A stretch of 64,000 nt of DNA. Source: Halorhabdus utahensis DSM 12940 (GTDB lineage: Archaea; Halobacteriota; Halobacteria; Halobacteriales; Haloarculaceae). The notes under the pieces are model-generated. The model was not told the DNA's origin and did no database searches. It saw only the letters and a list, made by a program, of their open reading frames with translations. Positions 1 through 6,549 of this stretch are shown in pieces; the stretch's first letter is position 1, and the number at the start of each line of letters is the position of its first letter. The stretch covers positions 1,116,001-1,180,000 of the forward strand of contig NC_013158.1 in assembly GCF_000023945.1 (NCBI RefSeq). Direction: 5' to 3'. The position numbers were made by a program, and so were the translations under genes.

Positions 1-179
1 ACGCCGACAGTGCGGCCGAAGCTTTAGAGGGTGCCAGCGCGGCGCTGTTCGTCACCGACTGGGACGAGTTTGGGGCCCTCGATGCGGAGTTCGAGGCGAT
101 GGCCGAGCCCGTCGTGATCGACGGTCGCCGGATCGTCGAGCCCCGGGACGGAATCGAGTACGACGGCCTGACCTGGTGA
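1..179 (+). CDS. aglM: UDP-glucose 6-dehydrogenase (AglM-like), C-terminal end only
   Basis: Only the last 58 codons are inside the window; the reading frame enters at base 3 and stops with TGA at 177-179. The visible part contains [10 protein letters not shown], then a VVIDGRRIV segment, and ends GIEYDGLTW. This is the usual end of the UDP-binding C-terminal domain of UDP-glucose/GDP-mannose dehydrogenases, where a VTDW-type strand and a D-GR loop line the nucleotide-sugar site. Haloarchaeal AglM oxidises UDP-glucose to UDP-glucuronate for N-glycosylation. The NAD-binding and catalytic Cys regions lie outside the window, so the exact sugar nucleotide cannot be decided here. Confidence 0.75.
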   Translation, partial: ADSAAEALEGASAALFVTDWDEFGALDAEFEAMAEPVVIDGRRIVEPRDGIEYDGLTW

Positions 180-246
180 GGGTGAAAGAGTCAATTCAGG
201 TAATTGGCTGGGAAATAGATACCAGACGGGTGAGACCCTGACGAAC

Positions 247-258
247 GTTTAAATATCG
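247..258 (+). promoter_or_regulatory. TATA box of the DUF433/DUF5615 pair
   Basis: TTTAAATAT lies centred about 29 nt before the ATG at 281. That is the normal distance for a leaderless haloarchaeal transcript. The preceding gene stops at 179, so the pair very likely has its own promoter. Confidence 0.6.
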
Positions 259-280
259 ACACGATCAATGTCTGTATACA

Positions 281-559
281 ATGTCAAGCATCGTCCGAAC
301 CGAGGACATCCTCGGGGGAGAACCGCGGATCGAGGGGACCCGAATCGGCGTCCGACACGTCGCCGGGAAAGTCGTCGATGCAGGGTATGCACCCGCTTAC
401 GTAGCTGATCAGCTCGATATCTCGTTGGGGGCCGTCTACGAGGCCCTCTCGTATTATTATGACAACATCGAGGAAATCCGGGCGGTCGAACGGGAGAACG
501 CGGAGACGCGCGACCGGTTGCGTGAGTCGTCGCTGCAGCCGAAAGAACCGGTTTCATGA
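281..559 (+). CDS. DUF433 protein, probable antitoxin
   Basis: A 92-residue protein with the DUF433 pattern: a start of the type IVRTEDILGGEPRIEGTRI, then a helical region with VADQLDISLGAVYEALSYYYD that reads as a helix-turn-helix-like segment. DUF433 proteins are small DNA-binding-like proteins commonly paired with PIN-like DUF5615 partners and are regarded as the antitoxin. The stop overlaps the start of the next gene by four bases (ATGA), showing translational coupling. A TATA box sits 29 nt upstream. Autoregulation is likely from the family but no operator was recognised. Confidence 0.8.
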   Translation: MSSIVRTEDILGGEPRIEGTRIGVRHVAGKVVDAGYAPAYVADQLDISLGAVYEALSYYYDNIEEIRAVERENAETRDRLRESSLQPKEPVS

Positions 560-918
560 GTAAGCTGCTTCTAGACGAACACGTCAGCCGGATTTGCGAA
601 CACGTGCTTCGGGACCGCGGATTCGACGTCAGCCAAGCAAAAGATCGGTTCGGCGAATACACGACAGACGAGGAGTTGCTCCAATGGTGTGACCGAAACG
701 ACGTCGTGTTGGTGTCGAACAACGCGAGGGATTTCGAATTGCTGCATCGCAAAACGGACCACGCTGGACTGCTGATCTACTATGACCAGTCACTACCCGA
801 CGACGATCCGGAGGGATTCGCTCGGACTGTCGAAGAAGTGTTCGAACAGTACGGAGCCGAGGAACTCCGTGACGAATACGTCGAGATCGACACGTGGTAC
901 GAGTGGTTACAGGATTGA
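556..918 (+). CDS. DUF5615 PIN-like protein, probable toxin
   Basis: A 120-residue protein starting KLLLDEHVS, with a first acidic residue pair (D7, E8) typical of Mut7-C/DUF5615 PIN-like folds. It continues with an internal region around VLVSNNARDFELL, where N and D residues follow a beta strand, and GLLIYYDQSLPDD near the end. PIN-like proteins of this type are predicted metal-dependent RNases. The start codon overlaps the stop of the DUF433 gene, so the two form a toxin-antitoxin-like operon. RNase activity is inferred from the family. A CTAG site (rare in this window) lies at 571-574, within its first codons. Confidence 0.75.
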   Translation: MSKLLLDEHVSRICEHVLRDRGFDVSQAKDRFGEYTTDEELLQWCDRNDVVLVSNNARDFELLHRKTDHAGLLIYYDQSLPDDDPEGFARTVEEVFEQYGAEELRDEYVEIDTWYEWLQD

Positions 919-986
919 CCCCTCTTCTTCCGTCGTTTCGAGACAGACCACGAACCGTTTTGTACGCCGCGAACCCACACGCACCT

Positions 987-1304
987 ATGACAGCGTTTGG
1001 CTTCCTGAGCGTCGCACCGGTCATCGAAGGCAGCATGTCGGGCGAGGTCGCCAAGGCGGTCGCCGCGATCGAGGAACACGACGTCGGCTACGAGACCACG
1101 CCGATGGGGACGATCATCGAAGCCGAGGACGCAGCGGCGCTCTTCGAAGCGGCCGCCGACGCCCACGCGGCGGTCGACGCCGATCGCGTCGAGACGTTCC
1201 TCAAGATCGACGACAAGCGCGCCGTCGAACACGCTGCCGGCGAGAAAGTCGAGTCCGTCGCCGAGGAACTCGGGCACGATCCCAAACGCGACGCCGAGGA
1301 GTAA
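987..1304 (+). CDS. MTH1187/YkoF-type thiamine-binding-like protein
   Basis: A 105-residue protein of the DUF77/MTH1187 family, which adopts a ferredoxin-like fold; family members bind thiamine-type ligands or are of unknown role. The pattern is GFLSVAPVIEGSMSGEVAKAV early, YETTPMGTIIEA in the middle and a closing DKRAVEHAAGEKVESV segment. The ATG at 987 is preferred over a longer in-frame start at 894. The family begins just before this strand, and a TATA-like GTTTTGTAC at 956-964 sits about 27 nt before 987. It is a single-gene unit; neighbours give no functional hint. Confidence 0.75.
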   Translation: MTAFGFLSVAPVIEGSMSGEVAKAVAAIEEHDVGYETTPMGTIIEAEDAAALFEAAADAHAAVDADRVETFLKIDDKRAVEHAAGEKVESVAEELGHDPKRDAEE

Positions 1305-1390
1305 GACCCCTCGCGTTGGGATGTGACACCGGACCGGTACCAACTAGCCGGGAGGGATGGGTTTTCAGGGTCGGGGATCGATCGGGGCGT

Positions 1391-2323
1391 ATGGACCAAC
1401 TCAATCGCCTCGGCACCGAACTCGTCGACGAGGCCATCGACTTCGCCGACGAGCTCGGCATCGCGGAGTATCGACTCGACAACGAGACGACGGTCCTCGA
1501 CTTCGGCGTCGAGCACGCTGGTGGCGTCGAAGCGGGGCTAATGCTCACCGAGATCCAGACCGCGGGACTCGCCTCCGTCACCACGCGACTGGAGTCGGTC
1601 GGCGACGCCGCCCTCCCCCACGTCGAGGTGACGACCGACCACCCGGCACTGGCGCTGCTCGCCGGGCAGAAGGCCGGCTGGGAACTCGCGACCGAGGATT
1701 TCGAAGGGCTGGGTAGCGGCCCCGCACGGGCCTTGGTCGCCAGAGAGGACATCTTCGAGCGGCTGGAGTACGTCGAGGCCTTCGACTTCGCCGTGCTCGC
1801 CGTCGAGAGCGACGCGCTGCCGACCGAGGCGGCCGCAGCCCAGGTCGCCGACCTCGCGGGCGTCCCCGAAAGTAGCGTCTTCCTGCCGGCGTTTTCGACG
1901 GCGTCGATTACCGGCAGCGTCGCAGCGGGCGCGCGAGCGAGTGAATCTGCCGTCTTCCAGCTGTTTGAGTTGGGCTACGATCCCGAAGATGTCCACTCGG
2001 TATCGGGCGTCGCACCCGTCGCGCCCGTCGCCGAAAGCGAGGAGGCGGCTATCGCGCGGACGAACGACGCACTCGCCTACGGCGGTCGCGTCCATCTCAC
2101 CGTCGAGTCCGGCTTCGACAGGTTCGAAGAGATACCCTCGACGGCAGGCGAAGAGTACAGCCAACCCTTCGCCGAGATCTTCGAGGACGCCGACTGGGAC
2201 TTCGAAGAGCTGCCCGCGGACGTCTTCGGCCCCGCGCAGGTCACCGTCGACGTCATCGGTGGGGAGACGGCCGTCTACGGCGAGACCGACGAGGCACTAC
2301 TCGTCGAGAGTTTCGGGCTGTGA
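1391..2323 (+). CDS. mch: Methenyltetrahydromethanopterin cyclohydrolase
   Basis: A 310-residue protein aligned by pattern to archaeal Mch: GVEHAGGVEAGLMLTEI near the start, TTDHPALALLAGQKAGWE, GSGPARALV, and SGVAPVAPVAESEEAAIARTNDA towards the C terminus. It interconverts methenyl- and formyl-tetrahydro(methano)pterin; in non-methanogenic haloarchaea it serves C1 metabolism on folate-type pterins. The ATG at 1391 follows a TATA-like GGGTTTTCAG at 1357-1366, consistent with a leaderless message. The methyltransferase gene starts one base after the TGA, so the two are probably cotranscribed. Confidence 0.88.
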   Translation: MDQLNRLGTELVDEAIDFADELGIAEYRLDNETTVLDFGVEHAGGVEAGLMLTEIQTAGLASVTTRLESVGDAALPHVEVTTDHPALALLAGQKAGWELATEDFEGLGSGPARALVAREDIFERLEYVEAFDFAVLAVESDALPTEAAAAQVADLAGVPESSVFLPAFSTASITGSVAAGARASESAVFQLFELGYDPEDVHSVSGVAPVAPVAESEEAAIARTNDALAYGGRVHLTVESGFDRFEEIPSTAGEEYSQPFAEIFEDADWDFEELPADVFGPAQVTVDVIGGETAVYGETDEALLVESFGL

Positions 2324-2324
2324 G

Positions 2325-3080
2325 ATGAGCGACGGAAACGACTGGGATCCGGCGGCCTATGAGGATCACGCGTTCGTCTACGAGTACGGCGAGTCGCTGC
2401 TGTCGCTGCTCGATCCACAGCCGGGCGAGCGGATTCTCGACATCGGTTGTGGGACGGGAGAACTGACAGCCGAGATCGCAGCGAGCGAGGCTGAAGTCGT
2501 CGGGATAGACAGTTCCGCCAAGATGATCGACGCGGCCCGCGATCGACATTCCGAGCCGACGTTTCGGGTGGCCGACGCGACGGCATTCGACCCCGACGAG
2601 TCGTTCGATGCCGTCTTCTCGAACGCTGCCTTCCACTGGATCGACGATCAGGATGCACTGCTCTCGACCATCGCCGACGCGCTGGTCCAGAATGGCCGGC
2701 TGGTGGCGGAGTTCGGTGGCCGCGGGAACGTGGCCGCGATCAACGGGGCACTCCAGTCGGCACTCCGGGAGCGGGGATACGACGCCGAACTGCCGTGGTA
2801 CTTCGCGAGCATCGACGAATACGCGCCACGGCTTGCGGATCACGGATTCGAAGTCCGCTTGGCGCGGCTGTTCGACCGGCCGACCGAACTCGACGGCGGT
2901 AAGAACGGCCTTCGACAGCTCTACGACATGTTCTGTGACGACCTGCTCGACCATCTCGACAACGAGACCCGAGCGGCCGTCATCAGCGACGCCGAAGACG
3001 CCCTGCGGGAGGAATACTTCGACGGCGAGACCTGGACGGCGGACTACCGCCGGCTGCGAATGGTTGCCGTCAAGGAGTGA
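2325..3080 (+). CDS. Class I SAM-dependent methyltransferase
   Basis: A 251-residue protein with a complete SAM-binding Rossmann core: motif I ILDIGCGTGELTAEIA (residues about 37-52), an acidic end of strand 2 in VVGIDSSAKMI, then VADATAFDPDESFDAVFSNAAFHW matching motifs II/III. The AFHWI signature resembles trans-aconitate methyltransferase-like enzymes that act on small molecules. The C-terminal helical part, including a YDMFCDDLLDHL stretch, would shape the substrate pocket. It lies one base after mch; the substrate is unknown and the neighbour does not define it. Confidence 0.8.
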   Translation: MSDGNDWDPAAYEDHAFVYEYGESLLSLLDPQPGERILDIGCGTGELTAEIAASEAEVVGIDSSAKMIDAARDRHSEPTFRVADATAFDPDESFDAVFSNAAFHWIDDQDALLSTIADALVQNGRLVAEFGGRGNVAAINGALQSALRERGYDAELPWYFASIDEYAPRLADHGFEVRLARLFDRPTELDGGKNGLRQLYDMFCDDLLDHLDNETRAAVISDAEDALREEYFDGETWTADYRRLRMVAVKE

Positions 3081-3090
3081 GCGAAGTCGT

Positions 3091-3150
3091 CACTCCGCCA
3101 GCCAAGAGCGGTTCGTGAATCACTCCGCCAGCCAAGAGCGCTCTGTGAAG
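3091..3150. repeat. 30-bp tandem duplication (two copies)
   Basis: Bases 3091-3120 and 3121-3150 are two adjacent copies of a 30-bp unit. The first 20 bases are identical and the last ten differ at a few positions. On the minus strand each copy encodes the same ending, RSWLAE followed by TGA, so the duplication repeats the 3' end of a short minus-strand reading frame. It looks like a slippage or unequal-exchange product. Confidence 0.8.
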
Positions 3151-3209
3151 TCGAGATCGGCGGACGTGGTCAGGCCCTCGTAATCGATCCCGCATTCGGC
3201 GACGATCAT
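3120..3209 (-). pseudogene. Short reading frame or gene remnant (29 codons)
   Basis: From ATG at 3209 the minus strand reads MIVAECGIDYEGLTTSADL and on to RSWLAE, stop. The frame is also open upstream of the ATG for about 14 codons. The GIDYEGLT part resembles the GIEYDGLTW end of the UDP-glucose dehydrogenase at the left edge of this window. The IVAECGI start also resembles the opening of NeuB-type sialate synthases. Both matches are short, so this may be a decayed fragment or coincidence. The end is duplicated at 3090-3119. A working protein is not supported. Confidence 0.3.
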
Positions 3210-3295
3210 GGCTGAGAGGGTGCTGGCCAGGATGAAAGCCCTTCGGTCAGCGCTGTCCGTTGTCGTTTTGAATCACGGGCCCCTCTGGACGCACA

Positions 3296-3967
3296 ATGAC
3301 CGTCGACGCCGTGCTGTTCGATCTTGACGACACCCTCTGTGAGTATCGCCGCCCCGCCGGGGACGTGCTGTCGGCGGCCTTCGAGCGCGTCGGCGTCGAG
3401 CCCTGGTTCCCGATCGAGACGTTCTACGATCGCTTCGAGGAGTTCGCACGCCCGGGTGACGACATTCGGGACCTCCGCCGGCGGAGTTTCGCGGCGTTCG
3501 CCGAGGAGGCGGGACTCGACGAAGGCGTGGGTCGGGCCGTCGCCGAGGCCTTCGAGGCCGAGCGCGACCAGTCGAACGTCCGGTTTCTGCCCGGGGCGCG
3601 GGAGGCCGTCCAAACGGCTGCCGAGCGGTATCGCGTCGGCCTCGTCACCAACGGCGACCCGTGGATGCAATCCCAGAAACTCGCCGGCCTCGGGATCGGA
3701 GACCGCTTCGAGACGATCGTACACGGCGGCCACGACGCGGCCTACAAGCCCGATCCCGAACCGTTCTACACGGCGCTCGACGAACTTGGAGTCGACGCCG
3801 GGCGTGCCGTTCACGTCGGCAACTCTCTCTCAGCCGATGTCACCGGCGCACACAACGCCGGCCTGCGGTCGGTCTGGCTCGACGGGGACGCCAGCATCGA
3901 CCCGGACCCCGTCCCCGATCATCGGGTCGAGTCGATGCACGACGTGGCCGAGGAGCCCTGGCACTAG
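3296..3967 (+). CDS. HAD-superfamily hydrolase
   Basis: A 223-residue phosphatase-like protein with the four HAD motifs: motif I FDLDDTL (residues 9-15) with the nucleophile D9 and acid/base D11, motif II LVTNG, motif III Lys in AAYKPDP, and motif IV around HVGNSLSADVTGAHNAG. The cap lies between motifs I and II (helical, subclass I), as in phosphoglycolate phosphatase or haloacid dehalogenase types. A TATA-like GTTTTGAATC at 3264-3273 precedes the ATG by about 28 nt. The stop codon TAG forms one of the rare CTAG sites of this window. The substrate cannot be deduced. Confidence 0.85.
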   Translation: MTVDAVLFDLDDTLCEYRRPAGDVLSAAFERVGVEPWFPIETFYDRFEEFARPGDDIRDLRRRSFAAFAEEAGLDEGVGRAVAEAFEAERDQSNVRFLPGAREAVQTAAERYRVGLVTNGDPWMQSQKLAGLGIGDRFETIVHGGHDAAYKPDPEPFYTALDELGVDAGRAVHVGNSLSADVTGAHNAGLRSVWLDGDASIDPDPVPDHRVESMHDVAEEPWH

Positions 3968-3994
3968 CGGAAACCAAAGGAGGCCAGTGCCGGT

Positions 3995-4228
3995 TCAAAG
4001 CCCGAGACCGGCCAGGACGAACAGCAGGCCGAGAAAGACGATGAACGCACCGGAATATCTGTACATCGAGACTTTCCACGGCGCCGCCTCCGTCTCGGCG
4101 GCCGAGTGCGTGCTCCCGATCGCGTCCAGTTGCTCGGAGAGGTCCGCGATCGAGCGAGCGCCGACGATCGACGCGACCCCGGCGAGTGTGAGTCCCAGAC
4201 CCAGAGCGACCTCTGCGATGTCGACCAT
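3995..4228 (-). CDS. Small membrane protein, two predicted TM segments
   Basis: A 77-residue protein: an N-terminal hydrophobic helix (VALGLGLTLAGVASIVGA), a soluble acidic stretch with SIADLSEQLDAIGS, and a C-terminal helix rich in Phe, Leu and Val ending AGLGL. I do not recognise a family. The ATG at 4228 was chosen because a TATA-like AATACTTTTG on the minus strand (about 4246-4256) lies some 25 nt upstream and the longer alternative adds a basic, non-conserved-looking tail. It diverges from araD; nothing ties it to sugar metabolism. Confidence 0.6.
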   Translation of the reverse strand: MVDIAEVALGLGLTLAGVASIVGARSIADLSEQLDAIGSTHSAAETEAAPWKVSMYRYSGAFIVFLGLLFVLAGLGL

Positions 4229-4317
4229 ACGTGACACTACGACGATCAGTTCAAAAGTATTTTGTTGATATCGTCGACAGATTCGACCGATAGAACCCGG
4301 GTCGAGCAGTACCAAGA

Positions 4318-4327
4318 GATTTTACCC
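4318..4327 (+). promoter_or_regulatory. TATA box of araD-araB
   Basis: AGATTTTACC is centred about 30 nt before the araD ATG at 4352, giving a leaderless or very short-leader transcript. The space upstream (4229-4317) is shared with the divergent small membrane protein; no clear operator palindrome is visible in it. Confidence 0.5.
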
Positions 4328-4351
4328 ACCCAAGCGAACGGTCGGGTGAAC

Positions 4352-4999
4352 ATGGCACTCGAGAGTCTACGCGAGACGGTCTACGAGACGCTGATGGCAC
4401 TGCCGGAAAACGACCTCGTCAGGGGCACCAGCGGGAACGTCAGCGGTCGTGAGGGCGATCGCGTCGTGATCAAGCCCAGCGGCGTCGACTACGACGAACT
4501 CTCGCCGGAGAACCTCGTCGTCGTGGACATGGACGGCGAGGTCGTCGAGGGCGATCTCAAACCCTCGGTCGATACAGGCGCACACCTCCACATCTATCGG
4601 GCAAACGAGGAACTCGGCGGGATCATCCACACTCACTCGACGTACGCGACCGCCTTCGCCGCCGCCGGGCGGGAACTCCCCGTCTACGTCACCGAACTCG
4701 CCGACACGTTCGGCGAGTCGATCCCCGTCTCTTCGTACGTCCCGCCGGGCACCGAAGCCATCGGCGAGGAGTTCGCCAAGCACACGGGCGATGGCAAGTT
4801 CCAGGGCCTGCTGATGAAAAACCACGGCCTCTTCGCCGCCGGTGACACCCCCGGCGACGCGCTGAAGGCAGCGCTCCACATCGAACACAGCGCGAAGATC
4901 TCCTCGATTGCCGAGGACCTGGGCACGCCCGAGGAGATCCCCGACGAGGAGGCCGAACGCCTCAACCAGGAGTATCTCGAGGGCTACGGCCAGGAGTGA
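4352..4999 (+). CDS. araD: L-ribulose-5-phosphate 4-epimerase (class II aldolase family)
   Basis: A 215-residue class II aldolase/AraD protein. The phosphate-binding loop is GTSGNVSGR (residues 25-33), the metal-binding pair is H93 and H95 in IIHTHSTYA, and the third ligand is H158 in LLMKNHGLF. These are the residues expected to hold the divalent ion used for the epimerisation or aldol step. It would convert L-ribulose-5-P to D-xylulose-5-P, the last step of the bacterial arabinose route. Fuculose-1-P aldolase is a close relative with the same motifs. The epimerase call rests on the kinase gene directly after it and araA at the far end of the island. Confidence 0.78.
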   Translation: MALESLRETVYETLMALPENDLVRGTSGNVSGREGDRVVIKPSGVDYDELSPENLVVVDMDGEVVEGDLKPSVDTGAHLHIYRANEELGGIIHTHSTYATAFAAAGRELPVYVTELADTFGESIPVSSYVPPGTEAIGEEFAKHTGDGKFQGLLMKNHGLFAAGDTPGDALKAALHIEHSAKISSIAEDLGTPEEIPDEEAERLNQEYLEGYGQE

Positions 5000-5004
5000 T
5001 TCCG

Positions 5005-6543
5005 ATGGACGGACAATACCTCGTGGGGACGGACATCGGGACGAACAGCACGAAGACGATCCTGGTCTCGCCGGAAGGCGAGGTGCTGGGCACGGGCAAT
5101 GCCGGCTACGAAGTCGAACAACCCGAACCGTCGTGGGCCCAGCAGTGGCCCGACGTCTGGGTCGAAGCCACCTACGACTCGATCCAGCAAGCCATCGACG
5201 AGGCCGAGGTCGATCCCAGCGAGATCCGCGGGATCAGCATCTCCAGCCTCTACGGCGGCGCGGGCGTCCCCCTCGATAGCGAGGGCGAACCGGTCTACCC
5301 CTGTCTCATCTGGATGGATCGCCGCGCGACCGACCAGGTCGAGTGGGTCAAGGAGAATGTCGACCTCGATCGGCTCTTCGAGATCACCGGCAACTACGTC
5401 GATTCGTATTACGGGTACACGAAGATCCGCTGGATCAAGGAACACGAGCCCGAGGTCTGGGACGACATCGAGAACTTCGTCCCGCCGAACAACTACGTCG
5501 AGTACGTCATGACCGACGAGCTGGCCGTCGATTACTCCTCGGCCGGCAACGTCGGCGGCGTCTTCGACATCCACGACCTGGCGTGGTCCGAGGAGGCCTG
5601 CGAGATGCTGGAGATCCCGATCGAGAAGTTCCCCGAACGGCTGGTTCCCACTGAGGAGATCGTCGGCGAGGTGACCGCCGATGCGGCCGAAGCGAGCGGG
5701 CTGCCGGAGGGAACGCCCGTCCTCGCTGGCGGCGTCGACGCGCCGATGGCGACGCTCGCCGCCGGTGCGTTCGAGGAGGGCGACAACGTGAGCATGATGG
5801 GCACCTCGACGTGCTGGGGGACCATCCACGAGGGTGCGGGCCTGGACCAGCAGCTCGTCTCGATGCCACACGTCGCCGAGGGCGAGGAAAAGATCTACAC
5901 CTGGGGCGGGTCAGCCACGACTGGCGGGCTCATCGAGTGGTTCAAGGACGAGTTCGGCGGCCCCGAAGAGCAGGCCGGCGAACTCGTCGACGTCGATCCC
6001 TTCGAGTTGCTGAACATGAAAGCCGAAGAGATCCCGGCCGGCTCGGAGGGACTGGTCGCGCTGCCGTACTTCAAGGGTGAGCGCTCGCCCATCTGGGATC
6101 CGGACGCGCGCGGGATGTTCACCGGACTGTCGCTCTATCACGGCAAGTCCCACATGTACCGGGCGCTGATGGAGGCCGGCGGGTACAGCCTCCGGCACAA
6201 CGTCGAGGTCGCCGAGGAGATCGGAATTCCGCTGAACGACGAGACCAGCGTCGTCGGCGGCGTTTCGAACTCCGAGCTCTGGATGCAGATCCTCGCGGAC
6301 GTCACGGGCCGGCGGATGGAGGTGCCGGCCGGCGGCGTCGGCGCGCCGCTTGGCGACGCGCTGGTCGTCGGCGTCGGGACGGGACTGTTCGAGGACTACG
6401 ACGTCGCCACCGAGTGGACCGAGACTGGTGAGGTGTACACGCCGGAGCCAGAGAACGTCGACACCTACGACGAGTACTACGACATCTACAAGCGACTCTA
6501 TCAGAACACCAAAGACGAAATGCACGACCTCGCGCAGCTGTAG
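5005..6543 (+). CDS. araB: FGGY-family carbohydrate kinase, probable L-ribulokinase
   Basis: A 512-residue two-domain kinase. The N-terminal phosphate loop is VGTDIGTNSTKTIL (residues 6-19), followed by LIWMDRRA with the conserved acidic residue of FGGY enzymes. The C-terminal ATP domain has GGVDAPMATLAAG, GTSTCWGT and VVGGVSNSELWMQILADV. By length and motifs it sits nearer xylulokinases than classical 560-residue AraB, so xylulose as substrate is an alternative. Ribulokinase is inferred from its position five bases after araD and from araA in the same island. ATG 5005 is preferred to GTG 4996. Its stop is six bases from the convergent GH127 stop. Confidence 0.75.
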   Translation: MDGQYLVGTDIGTNSTKTILVSPEGEVLGTGNAGYEVEQPEPSWAQQWPDVWVEATYDSIQQAIDEAEVDPSEIRGISISSLYGGAGVPLDSEGEPVYPCLIWMDRRATDQVEWVKENVDLDRLFEITGNYVDSYYGYTKIRWIKEHEPEVWDDIENFVPPNNYVEYVMTDELAVDYSSAGNVGGVFDIHDLAWSEEACEMLEIPIEKFPERLVPTEEIVGEVTADAAEASGLPEGTPVLAGGVDAPMATLAAGAFEEGDNVSMMGTSTCWGTIHEGAGLDQQLVSMPHVAEGEEKIYTWGGSATTGGLIEWFKDEFGGPEEQAGELVDVDPFELLNMKAEEIPAGSEGLVALPYFKGERSPIWDPDARGMFTGLSLYHGKSHMYRALMEAGGYSLRHNVEVAEEIGIPLNDETSVVGGVSNSELWMQILADVTGRRMEVPAGGVGAPLGDALVVGVGTGLFEDYDVATEWTETGEVYTPEPENVDTYDEYYDIYKRLYQNTKDEMHDLAQL

Positions 6544-6549
6544 AGGCCC

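Noticed and set aside
4996-5004. GTG at 4996 as araB start
   Set aside because: It overlaps the araD stop but adds only three residues before MDGQYLVGTDIG; the ATG at 5005 fits the family start better.
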